Shown here piece after piece: positions 8,057-16,047 of a stretch of 64,000 nucleotides of DNA; positions within the stretch are counted from its first letter, which is position 1; the number at the start of each line of letters is the position of its first letter. The DNA is from Chitinophaga sp. CF118 (GTDB lineage: Bacteria > Bacteroidota > Bacteroidia > Chitinophagales > Chitinophagaceae), in NCBI RefSeq assembly GCF_900112615.1, contig NZ_FOMK01000001.1, forward strand, positions 1,302,001-1,366,000. The letters run 5' to 3'. The notes beneath the pieces are model-generated. The model was not told the DNA's origin and did no database searches. It saw only the letters and a program-made list of their open reading frames with translations. Made by a program: the position numbers and the translations under genes.

Positions 8057-9301
8057 CTATTTCTTTTTTTTCTTCTTCTTTGCCAGTTGTGCTTCCGCCT
8101 TATTATGTTCATCCAGCAGCAACTGCCAGTTATCATTAGGAATATCTTCGGAGAAACTGATGGTTTCCCGGTAATCGTTTTTATCAATCTTCATCACTGT
8201 GATTTCTTTACCCAGGTAAGTCTGGATGGCATCCAGCACCGGCTTTTCCTCATCACTGCAGAATGATACAGCCTGTCCCTTCTTTACCCCACGGCCAGTA
8301 CGGCCAACACGGTGTACATAATTCTCAGGAACGTCCGGCAAGTCGTAATTTACCACATAGTCTACATCGGGAATATCAATACCACGTGCATTCACATCTG
8401 TAGTGATAAGCACTTTTGCATCTCCCTTTTTAAATTCAGCCATCACTTCCAGGCGGTTATCCTGTTCCTTTCCCCCATGCATGGTTAAAGTATTAACCCC
8501 AATCCGTGCCATTGCAGCAGACACCCTTTCTGCCCGTACTTTGGTACGCACAAATACGAGAATCTTATTTTCAGGGAATTCCTTTACCAGGCGTTCCAGG
8601 AAGAAACGTTTATCATCCATCCCTACATAAGCCACTGCATGCTGTACATTCTTAGACACGGGGTCCTGTGGAGAGATCTGGATGCGGATAGGATTATATA
8701 CCACTGAATAGGCAAGATCTTTAATATCCTTGTCTATTGTGGCCGAGAAAAAGAGGGTCTGGTGTTTACGGGGAAGATGTTTCATCACATCGCGGATATC
8801 CCGGATAAAGCCGAGGTCCAGCATATGATCCGCTTCATCCAGGATTAGTACAGCTACCTGGCTCAGATCTATAAATCCCTGGCTGATAAGGTCGAACATA
8901 CGGCCAGGAGTGGCTATCAGTACATCTACGCCCTGGGCCAGCTTTTTCAGCTGAGGTGCCTGATCTACCCCACCGTGCAGTCCGAGAATGTTCAGTTTTG
9001 TGTATTTTCCGATCTGTGTAAATACTTCGGCTATCTGAATAGCCAGTTCCCGGGTGGGGACCATTACCACACAGCGCACTTCTCCTTTCGTTTTCTTCGG
9101 ATGCCGTTTTTGCAGCATATCCAGGATGGGAATAGCAAAAGCAGCGGTCTTACCGGTACCTGTCTGGGCGATAGCCAGCACATCGTCGCCCTTCATGATA
9201 CTTGGTATCGCCTTAAACTGGATATCAGTAGGACGCTTAAAACCTAGTTCTGCCAAACTCTTTTTGATCTCCGGGGATATATGATACTGCTCAAACTTCA
9301 T
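8057..9301 (-). CDS. DEAD-box ATP-dependent RNA helicase, RhlE-like
   Basis: A 414-residue helicase with the standard motifs in order: the Q motif region (FKRPTDIQFKAIP), motif I AQTGTGKTAAFAIP, Ia PTRELAIQ, Ib TPGRMFDL, II DEADHMLD, III SATIDKDIKDLA, IV ILVFVRTK, V TTDVNARGIDIP and VI HRVGRTGRG. It unwinds short RNA duplexes in ribosome assembly or mRNA turnover. The C-terminal tail is short and ends in seven lysines, which may add non-specific RNA affinity. The bases encoding that tail lie immediately before the aminopeptidase start. It is the first gene of a two-gene operon. Confidence 0.92.
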   Translation of the reverse strand: MKFEQYHISPEIKKSLAELGFKRPTDIQFKAIPSIMKGDDVLAIAQTGTGKTAAFAIPILDMLQKRHPKKTKGEVRCVVMVPTRELAIQIAEVFTQIGKYTKLNILGLHGGVDQAPQLKKLAQGVDVLIATPGRMFDLISQGFIDLSQVAVLILDEADHMLDLGFIRDIRDVMKHLPRKHQTLFFSATIDKDIKDLAYSVVYNPIRIQISPQDPVSKNVQHAVAYVGMDDKRFFLERLVKEFPENKILVFVRTKVRAERVSAAMARIGVNTLTMHGGKEQDNRLEVMAEFKKGDAKVLITTDVNARGIDIPDVDYVVNYDLPDVPENYVHRVGRTGRGVKKGQAVSFCSDEEKPVLDAIQTYLGKEITVMKIDKNDYRETISFSEDIPNDNWQLLLDEHNKAEAQLAKKKKKKK

Positions 9302-9305
9302 AGGG

Positions 9306-9313
9306 CAAAGGTA
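9306..9313 (-). promoter_or_regulatory. Candidate -7 box for the helicase operon
   Basis: On the minus strand this reads TACCTTTG, an exact TAnnTTTG match, ending only four bases before the ATG at 9301. If used, the transcript would be nearly leaderless. No clear -33 element is visible, so this is tentative. Confidence 0.35.
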
Positions 9314-9356
9314 GAATTTTAGTATGAATGCTGTAATTTAACAGAAAATCTGTCCA

Positions 9357-10016
9357 ATGCACGGGAACAAACTCATGTTGCTCCATCCTATTAACCGCAG
9401 TCTGATTGGCCTTGGTATTACAGCATTGGTCTTTTTCCTGGTCAGGAATGTTGAGCTTTCCCCATTGATCAGGATCATGCTCTTATGGGATGTATTTGCC
9501 CTTTCCTTCACCGTTACCTGCTGGATCGTGTTTTTCACCCGTAGTGTGGATGATATCAGGCAGTATGCCCGGGCTGATGACGGGAGCAGGACATTCGTAT
9601 TCATCTTCATCCTGCTGGCCAGTTTTGCCAGTATGATCATGGTATTACTGCTGATGTTATCCAAAGAAACCAATGCTGACTTATATATTCCGGTGGCAGT
9701 AGCGGGGATCTTATTATCGTGGGCAATGGTACATACTATGTTTGCCTTACATTATGCCCATATGTATTATGACGATGATGAAAAGGATAACAGCAAACAA
9801 GCCGAAGGACTGGAATTTCCAGAAGAGGATCGTCCCGATTATTTAGACTTTGCTTACTTTTCATTCGTAATAGGCATGACCTTCCAGGTATCTGACGTGG
9901 AAATCACTGCCCGCAAAATCCGCAGGACAGCATTGCTGCATGGCTTACTGGCCTTTGTGCTGAATACATTTGTAGTAGCATTGTCTATCAATCTTATAGC
10001 AGGACTAAGAGCCTGA
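9357..10016 (+). CDS. DUF1345 family membrane protein
   Basis: A 219-residue integral membrane protein with five or six transmembrane segments and one acidic cytoplasmic loop (DDDEKDNSKQAEGLEFPEED). The blocks FFTRSVDDIRQYARADDGSR, WAMVHTMFALHYAHMYY and DYLDFAYFSFVIGMTFQVSDVE are the recognisable signatures of DUF1345. The function is unknown. The first ATG is used; an internal ATG at 9375 (MLLHPINRS) is an equally plausible start. Its stop lies one base before the end of the convergent HTTM gene. Confidence 0.85.
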   Translation: MHGNKLMLLHPINRSLIGLGITALVFFLVRNVELSPLIRIMLLWDVFALSFTVTCWIVFFTRSVDDIRQYARADDGSRTFVFIFILLASFASMIMVLLLMLSKETNADLYIPVAVAGILLSWAMVHTMFALHYAHMYYDDDEKDNSKQAEGLEFPEEDRPDYLDFAYFSFVIGMTFQVSDVEITARKIRRTALLHGLLAFVLNTFVVALSINLIAGLRA

Positions 10017-10017
10017 T

Positions 10018-10962
10018 CTATTCCATGTTCCAGAATGCCTGAGTAGCCACCATGCCTGCTCTCCGCAATCTTTTCCGCTCCCTTAACGGAGTTACTAAAG
10101 AAATGTAAGCACTACGAACATAAGGCCATCCAAAGGCAGCAGTATTAAAGATGATCATAATGGCGGAGAATAGTTGCAGTCCCATGAAAATGGCAATACT
10201 GATATGCAGCAATACAACTGCCAGGTATCCATAAGGACGGGACCGGGACCAGAAGATATATAACGGATAACAGGTTTCAATGATCAGCGTACTCCAGCCA
10301 AGGCATTTAGCGAACCAGGGATATTGGGCTATCCAATGCATATCGAACCGGGCAAACTGTCCCTGCATCAGCGTTTGCCAGATGGCTTCCCCGTTCCACC
10401 ATTGCACACCCATCGCTTTTTCTGTACCAGACGCAATATATACCAGGCAAAGATGCAATTGTAATACACGGATCGACAATGTATTCCATTCATTATTTTT
10501 CGACCCTGGCTTCACAATAGCATCTATGGAGAATGTGCTACCTACCGGCATCAGGATACAATAGAACAATGCGATATGCATGAAGGTTTCAACTCCATAG
10601 GCCGCCATAAATCCGGTATTGATAAACATGAACTGTAATGCCCATGCAATAGTAGCTGAAGTACGTGTATAGTTTCCCGTAAGTAATCCCAACAGGCTAA
10701 GCAGATATAGTCCCATCAGTGAGTACACCCAGATATCCGGGTTTGTACCGGTAGTGGTAATCAATGGCTGTAACCATGAAAGTTGTGGCATATAGGGAGA
10801 TACGATCTCTTTACTGAGCGACCAGGGAACCAGTCCGTCGGCACCATAAAGTAAGCTGATGTTAAAGACCAGCCAAAGTCCCTGGATAAGCCCCAGGATA
10901 GCAATGGCAATTCTAAAGAATGCAAGAGGCTCTGCAGAGGAGGGTTTCAAAAAGCGGTTCAT
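10018..10962 (-). CDS. HTTM-domain membrane protein
   Basis: A 314-residue multi-pass protein related to the horizontally transferred transmembrane (HTTM) domain of vitamin K-dependent gamma-carboxylases. The diagnostic blocks are LAFFRIAIAILGLIQG near the N-terminus, HIALFYCILMPVG, and RVLQLHLCLVYIASGTEKAMG followed by QWWNGEAIWQTL. The reaction in bacteria is generally unknown. It lies three bases downstream of another membrane-anchored gene, so the two form an operon, and DUF5819-like or other envelope partners are common for this family. Confidence 0.8.
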   Translation of the reverse strand: MNRFLKPSSAEPLAFFRIAIAILGLIQGLWLVFNISLLYGADGLVPWSLSKEIVSPYMPQLSWLQPLITTTGTNPDIWVYSLMGLYLLSLLGLLTGNYTRTSATIAWALQFMFINTGFMAAYGVETFMHIALFYCILMPVGSTFSIDAIVKPGSKNNEWNTLSIRVLQLHLCLVYIASGTEKAMGVQWWNGEAIWQTLMQGQFARFDMHWIAQYPWFAKCLGWSTLIIETCYPLYIFWSRSRPYGYLAVVLLHISIAIFMGLQLFSAIMIIFNTAAFGWPYVRSAYISLVTPLRERKRLRRAGMVATQAFWNME

Positions 10963-10965
10963 GTT

Positions 10966-11460
10966 CTAGAGATTTGTTCTTTTATAATTCTTTATTAAAA
11001 TGGGTTCCCACTTTGCGGTGGCACCCTGACGGAAGGCGCTCATATCCGGCACTTGTTTACTGATTACGGTTACCCGCACCATTTCTCCTTCCGGATATTG
11101 CCGCATCATATAAGAGGCGCAGCTTTTGGCCAGCAGAGATTGGGCCTCATCGATACTGAAAAAATTATAAACTGTTTGAATACGGCGGTTACATTCTGTA
11201 TTAGCCCCTTCCAGGCGGGTTACCCGCTGTTGGGATTGTACATCAGCAATGGTATATACTACAGCAATTTCATTACCAATATGAGGAGCAAAAAAGCTGA
11301 AAATGTTACCCGCACCGGTAAAATCGGCATAGGCTTCCAGTTGAGTAAGGAACCATGATTTCTTTGCAAACCATTCTTTCAGGTGAGCAGCATGTAAACC
11401 GGCTACTAAAAGGTGAAAAGACGCCAGGCTTATCCAGCAAGTATGTTTCCACGTGATCAT
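10966..11460 (-). CDS. Hypothetical membrane-anchored protein, HTTM partner
   Basis: The start chosen at 11460 gives 164 residues beginning MITWKHTCWISLASFHLLVAG, a plausible N-terminal membrane anchor. The upstream extension to 11577 reads as an unlikely Arg/Thr-rich leader. The remainder is a soluble domain (HIGNEIAVVYTIADVQSQQ, then FFSIDEAQSLLAKSCASYMM and VRVTVISKQVPDM). Its position directly before the HTTM gene suggests that both work in one envelope complex. No family was named with confidence. Confidence 0.65.
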   Translation of the reverse strand: MITWKHTCWISLASFHLLVAGLHAAHLKEWFAKKSWFLTQLEAYADFTGAGNIFSFFAPHIGNEIAVVYTIADVQSQQRVTRLEGANTECNRRIQTVYNFFSIDEAQSLLAKSCASYMMRQYPEGEMVRVTVISKQVPDMSAFRQGATAKWEPILIKNYKRTNL

Positions 11461-11582
11461 AGTAAAAAGATTGAAGTCCAATCTCCGTCGGGAGTCCGCT
11501 GTTAATAGGAGCTGTATCCGGGTAGTACAAACAGATGCTACAAAACAGGGACTCCTGACAAAGTTTGGTATGAACAAATATC

Positions 11583-12422
11583 TTAGAATCCTACAATAGC
11601 ACCACCAGCCACTTCTTCAACATTCAGACCAGTAAACACCCCTTTATCAATAACGATAAATTTGGAACGGATATCTTTCAATATTTCCGGATCAAAGCAA
11701 CCTATCAGGTTAGGAAAGCGTTTGCGAAGAATATCTTCCCATCTGAGTCCAATGTATGCAGTTGTGCGGGCGCCGGCATTTGGTATTGCAGTAATATCAC
11801 CAATACCATAAAAACCACGGGTAAAGTAAGGCAGTTTGTTATTGGCAGGTAATGAGAGCCTGAATTTTCCAAGGCTAAGTCCAGACAGTCCTTTATCTAT
11901 AGCATCTGGTTGCAGGCGGCTGGCTGCGGTCAGGAAGGTTTTAGTAGCCAGCAATTGCTGTTTGTCACCTATTTCAGTCACTGCCAGATCTGCAAATGAT
12001 TTACTATCTACCTTTTTGAGCAGTTCCCTAACACGGCCCGCAATGTCTGTGTAGGGGATCATTGTAGGGCAGGTTTTGATCCAGATCTTTTTAAACGGAA
12101 TTGTAGTGTAACCTAGTTTGTACAATGCAGGAATTGGGCTGGGGTAACGTGGTCCGCCAAACTGAGTTTCATCGGATAATGTTCCGTAAATAGATTTGGT
12201 GATGTAATTATTAATGGGCAATCCATCAAAACCAAGCAGATACGTTTCCGGGGGAAGGTCTTTCAGGATAGCATCAAGTTCATCACTACCAGCAGCTGCT
12301 TTTGTAATGGCAGTGCCTGATTGTAATAGTAGTTGATCATCAGTTTTCAGATCTTTGGAACATGAGAAGAGCGATAGTGCAGCAATACCAGCCACACCCA
12401 TCAGCATGAGATGATTACGCAT
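11583..12422 (-). CDS. Lipoprotein of unknown function, 279 aa
   Basis: The signal peptide MRNHLMLMGVAGIAALSLFSC ends in a lipobox (LFSC), so the mature protein is anchored through Cys21, probably in the outer membrane. The mature part has no recognised domain; it contains a Gly/Pro-rich stretch (FGGPRYPSPIPALYKLGY) and two Cys. It may be the first gene of an operon with the two genes that follow on the same strand, since only about 120 bases separate it from the next start. Confidence 0.75.
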   Translation of the reverse strand: MRNHLMLMGVAGIAALSLFSCSKDLKTDDQLLLQSGTAITKAAAGSDELDAILKDLPPETYLLGFDGLPINNYITKSIYGTLSDETQFGGPRYPSPIPALYKLGYTTIPFKKIWIKTCPTMIPYTDIAGRVRELLKKVDSKSFADLAVTEIGDKQQLLATKTFLTAASRLQPDAIDKGLSGLSLGKFRLSLPANNKLPYFTRGFYGIGDITAIPNAGARTTAYIGLRWEDILRKRFPNLIGCFDPEILKDIRSKFIVIDKGVFTGLNVEEVAGGAIVGF

Positions 12423-12518
12423 TTTTTTGGGGTTTTGTGATTAAGTAATTAAATTTTGGTTGTACAAAATTCAACTAAATATCTCTCCCCATCAAGTGCA
12501 TAAACACCTGTTTTAATT

Positions 12519-12532
12519 ACGTATTAATACGT
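12519..12532. promoter_or_regulatory. Perfect 14-bp palindrome upstream of the lipoprotein gene
   Basis: ACGTATTAATACGT is self-complementary and extends to 22 bases with one mismatched pair. It lies about 100 bases before the lipoprotein start at 12422. It is a candidate operator; no binding protein is known. Confidence 0.35.
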
Positions 12533-12554
12533 GATTAATGATAAACCAGGGGGA

Positions 12555-12586
12555 TATGGGCTGCATCAGCTAAGATGCAGCCCATA
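12555..12586. terminator. Hairpin downstream of the DUF6520 gene
   Basis: TATGGGCTGCATC pairs perfectly with its complement across AGCTAA. It sits just after the DUF6520 stop on the minus strand, which is the place for a terminator, but the following bases are not T-rich. Confidence 0.45.
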
Positions 12587-12615
12587 AGGTCTATAACTGA
12601 AAAAGCATGCTGATA

Positions 12616-12882
12616 CTATCTGATGAACAGAATTTTACCATACTTGGTGCGTACATAATTACCAGTCGCAGCATCCAGATGATAGGTGCAGGCACCAAAT
12701 TGGGACCAGGCACATTCGTAATCATAACCTTCTACACCGGCAGGGTAGTAGTTACCGTCGCTGGCCAGGTAATACTGAGTCTCTGCCCGGCTATCTTTTG
12801 TTAAAGAATTTGCCACTGCGCCGCCGGCAGCCAGGATAATAGCTAATGCCAATAATGGGAATTTGTTCTTTTTCATCTTCAT
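12616..12882 (-). CDS. DUF6520 family small exported protein
   Basis: An 88-residue protein with a Lys-rich N-terminus and signal segment (MKMKKNKFPLLALAIILAAGGAVAN), a short mature domain and two Cys (ECAWSQFGACTYHL) that may form a disulfide. The length and layout match the small secreted DUF6520 proteins common in Bacteroidota. The function is unknown. It is monocistronic, with a hairpin downstream. Confidence 0.75.
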   Translation of the reverse strand: MKMKKNKFPLLALAIILAAGGAVANSLTKDSRAETQYYLASDGNYYPAGVEGYDYECAWSQFGACTYHLDAATGNYVRTKYGKILFIR

Positions 12883-13056
12883 GGGTTTTACATTTTTTTA
12901 GCAGGTGATGGGACTAACAAGTTCGGTTACTCAAGTAATTGGATGATAAAGGCCGTGCATTTAATGATGAAACGAAGGTATATTAATCTGCTGCGAGAAG
13001 ATTGCAGTCGTAAACAATATTTCAGCTAGTAGTATTACAATTTCAATAATCCTTCA

Positions 13057-13081
13057 TAACTTTGTGTCAAATCAACACAAA
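13057..13081 (+). promoter_or_regulatory. -7 box overlapping an inverted repeat before the NrtR-like gene
   Basis: TAACTTTG at 13057-13064 matches the Bacteroidota -7 consensus. TTTGTGT at 13061-13067 and ACACAAA at 13075-13081 form an inverted repeat with a 7-base spacer that overlaps the -7 box and ends five bases before the ATG. This is a good place for autorepression by the regulator encoded immediately downstream. Confidence 0.5.
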
Positions 13082-13086
13082 CAAGC

Positions 13087-13767
13087 ATGAAACCGTTTCA
13101 TAGTTATCAGAATCCCTCACTTGCGATAGACCTTGTAGTGTTTGGTTATCAGCAGCATACATTATCAGTATTGCTCCTGAACAGAAATGAAGCGCCGTTT
13201 AAAGATACCTGGACTCTGCCGGGAGCATTTTTACAAATGGAAGAACGTTTTAAAGATACCTGCGCCAGGGTATTAAAAACGAAACTGGGAATGGATGATG
13301 TATACCTGGAACAACTTTATTCATTCGATGAACCGGATAGGGATCCACGCGGAAGGGTAATCGCCGTTGCTCATTATGCACTGATCAATCCGAAGAATTT
13401 TGCCATTACAGCCGGTAGTATGGCAAATGATGTGAAGTGGTTTAACATACACGAAATGCCAGCTCTGGGATTTGATCACAAAACCATTTTCACTCAGGCA
13501 CTCCAGCGTTTACGCTCAAAAATCCTCTACTTCCCTGTAGGATTTGAACTGTTGGACGACCTGTTCACTATGCCGGAACTGCATGAACTGTATGAATGCA
13601 TTCTTGATATTTCGATAGACAGGCGCAACTTCAGACGGAAAATCCTGGACTCACAATATATTATTAATACAGGCAAAAAAAGAGAAGGACTGCAAAACCG
13701 GCATCCAGATCTCTATAAGTTTAATAAGAAGCTGCCAAAAAATGCTTTCCAGCTTAATATCAATTAA
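13087..13767 (+). CDS. NrtR-like Nudix-related transcriptional regulator
   Basis: A 226-residue protein with an N-terminal Nudix fold (residues about 8-140) and a C-terminal winged helix (FTMPELHELYECILDISIDRRNFRRKIL). The Nudix box region (GAFLQMEERFKDTCARVLKTKLGM) keeps the glycines but lacks the REUXEE catalytic glutamates, as expected for NrtR-type regulators that bind ADP-ribose or related nucleotides instead of hydrolysing them. NrtR proteins control NAD metabolism. It is the first gene of an operon with kptA, which consumes NAD+, and an inverted repeat overlaps its promoter. The effector and regulon are inferred, not shown. Confidence 0.8.
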   Translation: MKPFHSYQNPSLAIDLVVFGYQQHTLSVLLLNRNEAPFKDTWTLPGAFLQMEERFKDTCARVLKTKLGMDDVYLEQLYSFDEPDRDPRGRVIAVAHYALINPKNFAITAGSMANDVKWFNIHEMPALGFDHKTIFTQALQRLRSKILYFPVGFELLDDLFTMPELHELYECILDISIDRRNFRRKILDSQYIINTGKKREGLQNRHPDLYKFNKKLPKNAFQLNIN

Positions 13768-13771
13768 TACA

Positions 13772-14305
13772 ATGGACGAAAAACATAAGAAGAATATCAG
13801 CAAATTTTTGAGCCTTATCCTACGGCATAGCCCGGAAACTATTCATTTACAATTAGACCCGAACGGATGGGCAGATGTTGACGAACTTATTCAAAAATCC
13901 TCCCTCCGCTTTACATCTGAGGAACTGGAAGAGGTGGTTGAAACCAACGATAAACAACGTTTTGCCTTCAATGCAGATCATACCAGAATAAGGGCCAGTC
14001 AGGGGCACTCCATTGACATCAACCTGGATCTTCAGCCACAACAACCGCCTGAATTCCTGTATCATGGTACAGTGGCGAAGTTCCTGGCAAGTATTCAAAA
14101 AGAAGGATTACAAAAGATGAGCCGCCAGCATCTGCATCTGAGTCATGACAGACAAACAGCTGAAAAAGTAGGCAGCCGGCGCGGATCTCCAGTGATTCTT
14201 AATATTAAAAGCGGGCAAATGCATAGAGATGGTATTCTGTTCTACCTCTCAGATAATGGCGTATGGCTCACGGATCAGGTATCTCCTCAATACATCGATT
14301 TCTGA
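13772..14305 (+). CDS. kptA: RNA 2'-phosphotransferase KptA/Tpt1
   Basis: Transfers an internal RNA 2'-phosphate to NAD+, giving ADP-ribose 1'',2''-cyclic phosphate and nicotinamide. The signature blocks are present: KFLSLILRHSPE at the N-terminus, LDPNGWADVDELI, FLYHGT in the middle and GVWLTDQVSPQYIDF at the C-terminus. The start at 13772 (MDEKHKKNISKF) gives 177 residues, normal for the family, and lies four bases after the NrtR-like stop. Its stop overlaps a short remnant of an ADP-ribosylglycohydrolase gene in another frame. The bacterial substrate is uncertain; ligated or damaged RNA ends are the usual proposal. Confidence 0.9.
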   Translation: MDEKHKKNISKFLSLILRHSPETIHLQLDPNGWADVDELIQKSSLRFTSEELEEVVETNDKQRFAFNADHTRIRASQGHSIDINLDLQPQQPPEFLYHGTVAKFLASIQKEGLQKMSRQHLHLSHDRQTAEKVGSRRGSPVILNIKSGQMHRDGILFYLSDNGVWLTDQVSPQYIDF

Positions 14306-14453
14306 TACGGACACAACCGCTGCAGTGACCGGTGGGATAGCAGGTCTGCTTTATGGATGGGAGACTATTCCAGCTGAATGGCTGAATCTTTTGGCAAAAA
14401 AAACTACTATTGACAAGTTGATTATTAACTTGCAGACCAAAATATATAGATAA
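14304..14453 (+). pseudogene. C-terminal remnant of an ADP-ribosylglycohydrolase (DraG family)
   Basis: The reading frame that starts at the kptA stop and runs to a TAA directly before the next ATG encodes DTDTTAAVTGGIAGLLYGWE, then IPAEWLNLLAKKTTIDKL. This is the characteristic C-terminal metal-binding block of DraG/ADP-ribosylglycohydrolases, in which the DTDT Asp residues bind the catalytic metal. About 50 residues remain of a family that is normally 250-350 residues long, and no start codon or N-terminal part precedes it. It is a deletion remnant between kptA and the phosphoesterase gene. Its stop abuts the next start (TAAATG). Confidence 0.7.
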
Positions 14454-15185
14454 ATGGCCCGGACCTTCGTAATTGGTGATATGCATGGCGCGCTGAGAGC
14501 AGTGAAACAGGTGATCGAGAGAATACAGTTGCAACCTGATGATTCACTAATCTTCCTGGGCGATTATGTTGATGGATGGTCTGAATCTGCTCAATTGATA
14601 GACTACGTCCTGGAGCTGCAACAACAAAGGCCTTGTATCTTTATTAAGGGAAATCATGATGCCTGGTGTGAATCCTGGCTCATGGGAGAAACTCCGGACC
14701 CGGTATGGCTGGCAAATGGGGGGCAACAAACGGTTAACAGCTACGCCAATACTTCTTCAACACTAAAAGCCCGGCACATCGACTTCCTCAATCGGATGAA
14801 ATTATATTATATTGACGAAGAGCAACGCTTATTTGTTCATGCAGGTTTTACCTCTATGGGCGGCCCGGTAAGAGAACGGTTCGAGATTACCCTTTACTGG
14901 GACAGAACTCTTTGGGAGATGGCTATTGCCATGAATAAACACATCAAAAAAGATGAACGCATCTATCCTAAAAGATTATTATTATTTAAGGAGATTTACA
15001 TCGGTCATACGCCAACTACCAACTATAACGTGGAAACGCCAATGAATGCCTGTAATGTGTGGAATATTGATACAGGTGCAGCCTTCTATGGCAAGGTATC
15101 CGCATTGGATATTGATTCAAAGGAATTCTGGCAAAGCGATCCTGTAAATGAATTATATCCGGGAGAAACCGGCAGGAACAAATAA
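14454..15185 (+). CDS. PPP-family metallophosphoesterase
   Basis: A 243-residue calcineurin-like enzyme of the serine/threonine phosphatase or diadenosine-tetraphosphatase (ApaH/PrpA) type. The metal-binding motifs are in order: GDMHGAL near residue 8, GDYVDGW near 38, KGNHDAW near 65, LFVHAGF near 130 and IGHTPT near 183. The start is the ATG directly after the TAA of the glycohydrolase remnant. Its place in the operon with kptA suggests a substrate in RNA-end, NAD or ADP-ribose-phosphate metabolism, though it could equally dephosphorylate proteins. Confidence 0.85.
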   Translation: MARTFVIGDMHGALRAVKQVIERIQLQPDDSLIFLGDYVDGWSESAQLIDYVLELQQQRPCIFIKGNHDAWCESWLMGETPDPVWLANGGQQTVNSYANTSSTLKARHIDFLNRMKLYYIDEEQRLFVHAGFTSMGGPVRERFEITLYWDRTLWEMAIAMNKHIKKDERIYPKRLLLFKEIYIGHTPTTNYNVETPMNACNVWNIDTGAAFYGKVSALDIDSKEFWQSDPVNELYPGETGRNK

Positions 15186-15782
15186 TTATCGCAACAACAT
15201 TTCTTTCTTTACAAGAGAGAAATTCTCGTCCTTCATATCAGTATCATAATAATAAACAGTGCCATCTTCTATCACTATTCTATCCTTTAATTCTTTATCG
15301 CTTATGTAATCACAGAAGTAAGGCAATACCCATGTTCTTGTGATACGTTTCCATTTACCATTCATATAAGACCAGGTACTTACCTTATAAGCTCCTCCTT
15401 TCGCAGATTCCTGGAAAATACTCAGATCATCTCTCCCGTCGTTATTAAGATCCTCTTCATTTACCAATCGGATTCGCCCTTCAGAAAGAGGCAACGATCT
15501 GATACTATCTGAAGAGAAACGGACCACATATCGCTTTTCCCGGTACAAAACTGCATAAGCAACATCCACAATATGGTCTCCATTAAAATCACCTTCTACA
15601 CGCAGGGTGTCGGGAATTCTCTCTGCTATCTGTGGAGGTGATGGCATTGTCATAAGGCTCGTGTCCGCTATAATGGCCCGTACAGCGATGGCATTCACAT
15701 TTGAGGGCTGCTGCCTGTTTTCTTCATCCGAATCATTACAGGATAATACTAAGAACATCAATACAATCAGGCATTTGTTCAT
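15186..15782 (-). CDS. Lipoprotein with EF-hand-like calcium loops
   Basis: The signal peptide MNKCLIVLMFLVLSC has a lipobox at Cys15, so this is an anchored lipoprotein of 198 residues. The mature part carries two dockerin/FG-GAP-like calcium loops, GDFNGDHIVDVAY and DLNNDGRDDLSIF, within a beta-rich domain. The function is unknown; similar small lipoproteins bind calcium at the cell surface. It converges on the phosphoesterase gene. The 265 bases upstream of it (15783-16047) show no further gene. Confidence 0.75.
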   Translation of the reverse strand: MNKCLIVLMFLVLSCNDSDEENRQQPSNVNAIAVRAIIADTSLMTMPSPPQIAERIPDTLRVEGDFNGDHIVDVAYAVLYREKRYVVRFSSDSIRSLPLSEGRIRLVNEEDLNNDGRDDLSIFQESAKGGAYKVSTWSYMNGKWKRITRTWVLPYFCDYISDKELKDRIVIEDGTVYYYDTDMKDENFSLVKKEMLLR

Positions 15783-16047
15783 AGGAAACGTCAGTTACTT
15801 CCATAAATGTATTAATTTACTTTGGGCAGTTGATAATAATTATACCATCTTTTCATGATTACGCAATATTCAGCGCTAGCCATCCATTACCACAGAAATA
15901 AAAATCGAAAATAGTAATGTCACCATTACCATCGAAAAATGTTCTGTAATCTGCCATATTTGTCCAAATTAAATCGGGAACGATTGCGTAAATTCCTTAC
16001 TGGCAGAGGCTCAAATCATGTAAATTCAAATAAAAAATTCCCCGATT

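Noticed and set aside
8058-8187. N-terminal extension of the methionine aminopeptidase
   Set aside because: The extra 44 codons lie entirely in the helicase gene and read as an unlikely basic peptide; the standard Map start is at 8055.
13087-13767. Catalytic Nudix hydrolase
   Set aside because: The Nudix box lacks the REUXEE glutamates and a winged-helix domain follows, as in NrtR-type regulators.
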